The position numbers were made by a program, and so were the translations under genes. A DNA stretch of 64,000 nt. It comes from Micromonospora nigra. GTDB lineage: Bacteria > Actinomycetota > Actinomycetes > Mycobacteriales > Micromonosporaceae. Numbering within the stretch: the first letter of the stretch is position 1; each line of letters opens with the position of its first letter. The stretch is from NCBI RefSeq assembly GCF_900091585.1, contig NZ_FMHT01000003.1, positions 3,525,501 to 3,589,500 of the forward strand. Reading direction: 5' to 3'. The notes under the pieces were generated by a model. The model made no database searches. It was not told the origin of the DNA and saw only the letters and a program-made list of their open reading frames with translations. This document shows, piece after piece, positions 60,831-64,000 of the stretch.

Positions 60831-62495
60831 GTGCCAACGGCGTTCTCCATGCGTCGGATCACCGTCGTAGGGTGTGTTCTGGCCCTAGTGGCGGGATGCA
60901 CGCCCACCCCGAAGGGTTCCGGCGGTTCCGAGCCGCCTCTGACCAGACCCGAGCTACCCGAAGCTTGGGTGGCGCAGGCCGTCGACCGGGCGAATGACCT
61001 CCTCTATCCGGGGCCGGCGTTTCCGGTGGTGGTGAGCCCGATCGAGCCAGACCCCACGCTCTACGCCCACGCAGTCCGGATCCTCGCCTCCGCTGGAGAA
61101 ATGTCCTCGACCGAGCGCCAGCAGGCCACCGCGCGTCTCGTGAACTGGTGGCCGGATCGCGACGAGGAAGGTCTCCGCTGGCTGGCGATCAGCCGGGCGT
61201 TGCATTCGCTCGGCACGATGGACCGGATACCGGCACAGCGCCTCGATCGCATGGTCACCTGGGCTCGGTCGGTGCTCGCCAGGCCCGCCGACGGCGTGAG
61301 CGCGGAGCGCCGGGTGTCAGCTGCTGCTCAAATCGTCCGGCTGCTGTCACACTCGATCGTTGGGCGTCCGGCGGCAGACGATCACGCTACGCTGTTGACC
61401 AACGCGGCCGCCCGCTTCCCCTGTGAGGCAGCACGTACCGTGGAGGATCTGGTCAGGTCGGCGGTGGTGGCCGCAGCCGCCGAACGGCCCTGCGAGCCGC
61501 AAGCCTCCGTCAGGGCGGACGTGGACGAGCGCCTGCGACAGGGCCGGTCGAGCGACCTCACCGTCGTCACCGACACGCTCGCGATCCTGGCACCACTGGC
61601 CACGGTGGGGGTCCTGAACCCCGAGGAGCTGCGTGCCACCGGGCAGGCGACGCTCGACGCACTCGGACAACCCGGTTACGAGCGCGGCGGCGACCTGGGG
61701 CAGTCCGGTGTCGTCAACGTGCTCGACGCCATCACCACGGCCGGCGCGACCTCCGCGCTCCCGCCGGCCCAGGTGCAGACCCTGCGTCGGATCGTCCGGT
61801 CGGAGGCCCGACTGCCGGACGCGACCAGCGACGGGGACCCCGCGGACACGGCGGTGGCGCTGGCGGCTCTACGACTCCTCGGGCAATCGGTTCCGGCCAC
61901 GGTCGACTGGGACGCCCCGCTCAGCGTGCAGGACCGGACAACGCTCGCACTGGCACTCGATCGTGACCAGCTCCCCCCGGCATCGCAGGTCAGGGCTGCC
62001 CTCAGTGCGCAGCCACCGTCGATCCTGGCGCAGGCATACCTGACGGTGGCCCACCCTGGATTGTGCACCGACCAGACCCGCGCTCTACGCCGCACCATCA
62101 ACAGCATGCCTGACCTGCACGCCTGGTCGAGCGATCGACTGTTCCACGTCGTTCTCCTGATCGTCGCCACGGCCGATTGCGGCGGCGCCGACCAACAGCA
62201 GCTGATCAGGTTGGCCGGCTCGGCGCTCGACGTGGCGCAGCGGGACGTGACAGCCGAAAAGCCCGGCACCCACCGCGTCGTCGACACCTGGTACCTGGCT
62301 GAAGCCGGCTGCCTGCTCGGTAAGCCGACCCGCTACCTGCCGCAGGGCGAACTTCCCAGTGACTGGCTCACGGGAGCGGTCGACCCGCAGGCGAGCATCC
62401 ACCACCTGTACGCCGTGGTGCGCCTGGCGGAGTTGATGCGGCGCCCGTCGTACACGTGCGGCAAGGGCTGGTGGGCAGCCCGACCAGCCAACTGA
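60831..62495 (+). CDS. Putative lipoprotein, alpha-helical, 554 aa
   Basis: A short N terminus with RRITVVGCVLALVAGC ends in a lipobox Cys near residue 22, so it is probably a lipoprotein. The mature 530 residues are helical and Ala/Leu/Arg-rich (ATARLVNWWPDRDEEGLRWLAISRALHSLG; DTAVALAALRLLGQSVP; WYLAEAGCLLGKPTRYLP), reminiscent of alpha/alpha-toroid or TPR-like scaffolds. GTG 60831 is preferred because AGGAAGG lies about 9 bases upstream; GTG 60822 is too close. Unknown function; probably co-transcribed with the preceding secreted protein. Confidence 0.62.
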   Translation: MPTAFSMRRITVVGCVLALVAGCTPTPKGSGGSEPPLTRPELPEAWVAQAVDRANDLLYPGPAFPVVVSPIEPDPTLYAHAVRILASAGEMSSTERQQATARLVNWWPDRDEEGLRWLAISRALHSLGTMDRIPAQRLDRMVTWARSVLARPADGVSAERRVSAAAQIVRLLSHSIVGRPAADDHATLLTNAAARFPCEAARTVEDLVRSAVVAAAAERPCEPQASVRADVDERLRQGRSSDLTVVTDTLAILAPLATVGVLNPEELRATGQATLDALGQPGYERGGDLGQSGVVNVLDAITTAGATSALPPAQVQTLRRIVRSEARLPDATSDGDPADTAVALAALRLLGQSVPATVDWDAPLSVQDRTTLALALDRDQLPPASQVRAALSAQPPSILAQAYLTVAHPGLCTDQTRALRRTINSMPDLHAWSSDRLFHVVLLIVATADCGGADQQQLIRLAGSALDVAQRDVTAEKPGTHRVVDTWYLAEAGCLLGKPTRYLPQGELPSDWLTGAVDPQASIHHLYAVVRLAELMRRPSYTCGKGWWAARPAN

Positions 62496-62647
62496 GCGAT
62501 CGGGCCTTGTCGAGTAGGACACTCTGGGCTACGCCGCTGGCCGTTGCAGATTCTCCACGCGGTGCGACCAGCCATCGCCTGTCCGGCGTTGCGGGCCTCA
62601 ACGACCAGGAACCGGTACTGAGTTCCCCCGCTCTGATGGAGCGGTGG

Positions 62648-62871
62648 TTACCTGCTGCCGGCTGGCGCAGGGGCGGCGACAGTTGGTTCGGCTGGTTGCG
62701 TCTGGCGGGTGTGCCAGGCGGCCTCGTACTCGTTCGGACTGAGGTAGCCCAGTTCCTTCTGGGTGCGGCGGGTGTCGTACCAGCCGTAATAGCGTAGATC
62801 GCGTTCTCGGCCTCGTCGCGGGTCCGCCAGGACGTGCGGTGCACAAGTTCGATCTTCAGCAACCACCTCAC
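62648..62871 (-). pseudogene. C-terminal remnant of an IS3-family transposase
   Basis: One frame gives KIELVHRTSWRTRDEAENAI and the next RYYGWYDTRRTQKELGYLSP then NEYEAAWHTRQTQPAEPTVA, the classic end of IS3-family OrfB integrase cores (YxxWYNxxRxxxxLGYxSPxxxE). A frameshift near 62790 separates the parts. The catalytic DDE residues themselves are missing apart from the last Glu region. It lies upstream of the protease 3' end. Confidence 0.75.
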
Positions 62872-62946
62872 GGGCGGGCGGCGCCGGGCCCAGCGCGCCG
62901 CAGCGACCTGAACTTCGAAGCTCAGCCGGCGCGCCGGGCCCGACCG

Positions 62947-64000
<1,054 letters not shown>

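Overview
The window is high-GC actinobacterial chromosome. GTG and TTG starts, ATGA/GTGA stop-start overlaps, Tat and Sec exported proteins, secreted polysaccharide-degrading enzymes with Thr/Pro linkers and a CBM2, and an F420-type oxidoreductase suggest a soil actinomycete, probably of the Micromonosporaceae (Micromonospora-like). The taxon is an inference from style. No rRNA, tRNA, CRISPR array or intact mobile element was seen, but there are three decayed insertion-sequence remnants.

Layout. (1) 1-4458: four co-directional genes: a PLP fold-III decarboxylase (cut by the window edge), a methyltransferase resembling methionine S-methyltransferase (MMT/MmtN), a TauD-like Fe/2-oxoglutarate dioxygenase and a SerC-like aminotransferase. 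I read this as a candidate pathway to a dimethylsulfonio compound. (2) 4517-8689: cupin/MarR pair, a hypothetical gene and a MocR/EamA pair, both pairs with palindromic intergenic DNA. (3) 8974-13016: a bimodular PL1-PL9 pectate lyase and a sortase-type DUF3494 (ice-binding-like) protein. (4) 13172-17412: a translationally coupled minus-strand operon with two tryptophan-2,3-dioxygenase-family proteins, a kynureninase-like enzyme and a methyltransferase. The two TDO paralogues have lost complementary active-site residues. (5) 17761-23036: a carbonic-anhydrase-like gene divergent from a DabB-DabA fusion and a small PII-like protein, which together look like an inorganic-carbon uptake module. (6) 23411-28786: a complete five-gene oligopeptide ABC importer. 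(7) 28989-31874: small secreted and membrane proteins of unknown role. (8) 31965-34426: cytochrome bd oxidase genes cydAB. (9) 34503-37896: MerR/aldo-keto reductase pair, a membrane protein and an LLM F420 oxidoreductase. (10) 38060-45463: a stress-type neighbourhood (ChaB, baeRF, PRC-barrel, a sigma factor fused to a STAS domain, MscS, hydrolase, DUF2171-like). (11) 45790-51960: an AA10 LPMO, a PepSY protein, a CopC/YcnI-like remnant, a Tat-exported multicopper oxidase and hypotheticals. (12) 52038-64000: a GT2 glycosyltransferase, a GntR/ABC operon with a 30-bp operator, IS remnants, an O-methyltransferase, an XRE-TPR regulator, secreted proteins and the 3' part of a subtilisin-like protease with 39-residue repeats.

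The most unusual loci are the MmtN-like cluster, the paired TDO operon, the DabB-DabA fusion and the sigma-STAS fusion. All functional calls come from reading motifs. No database search was run.
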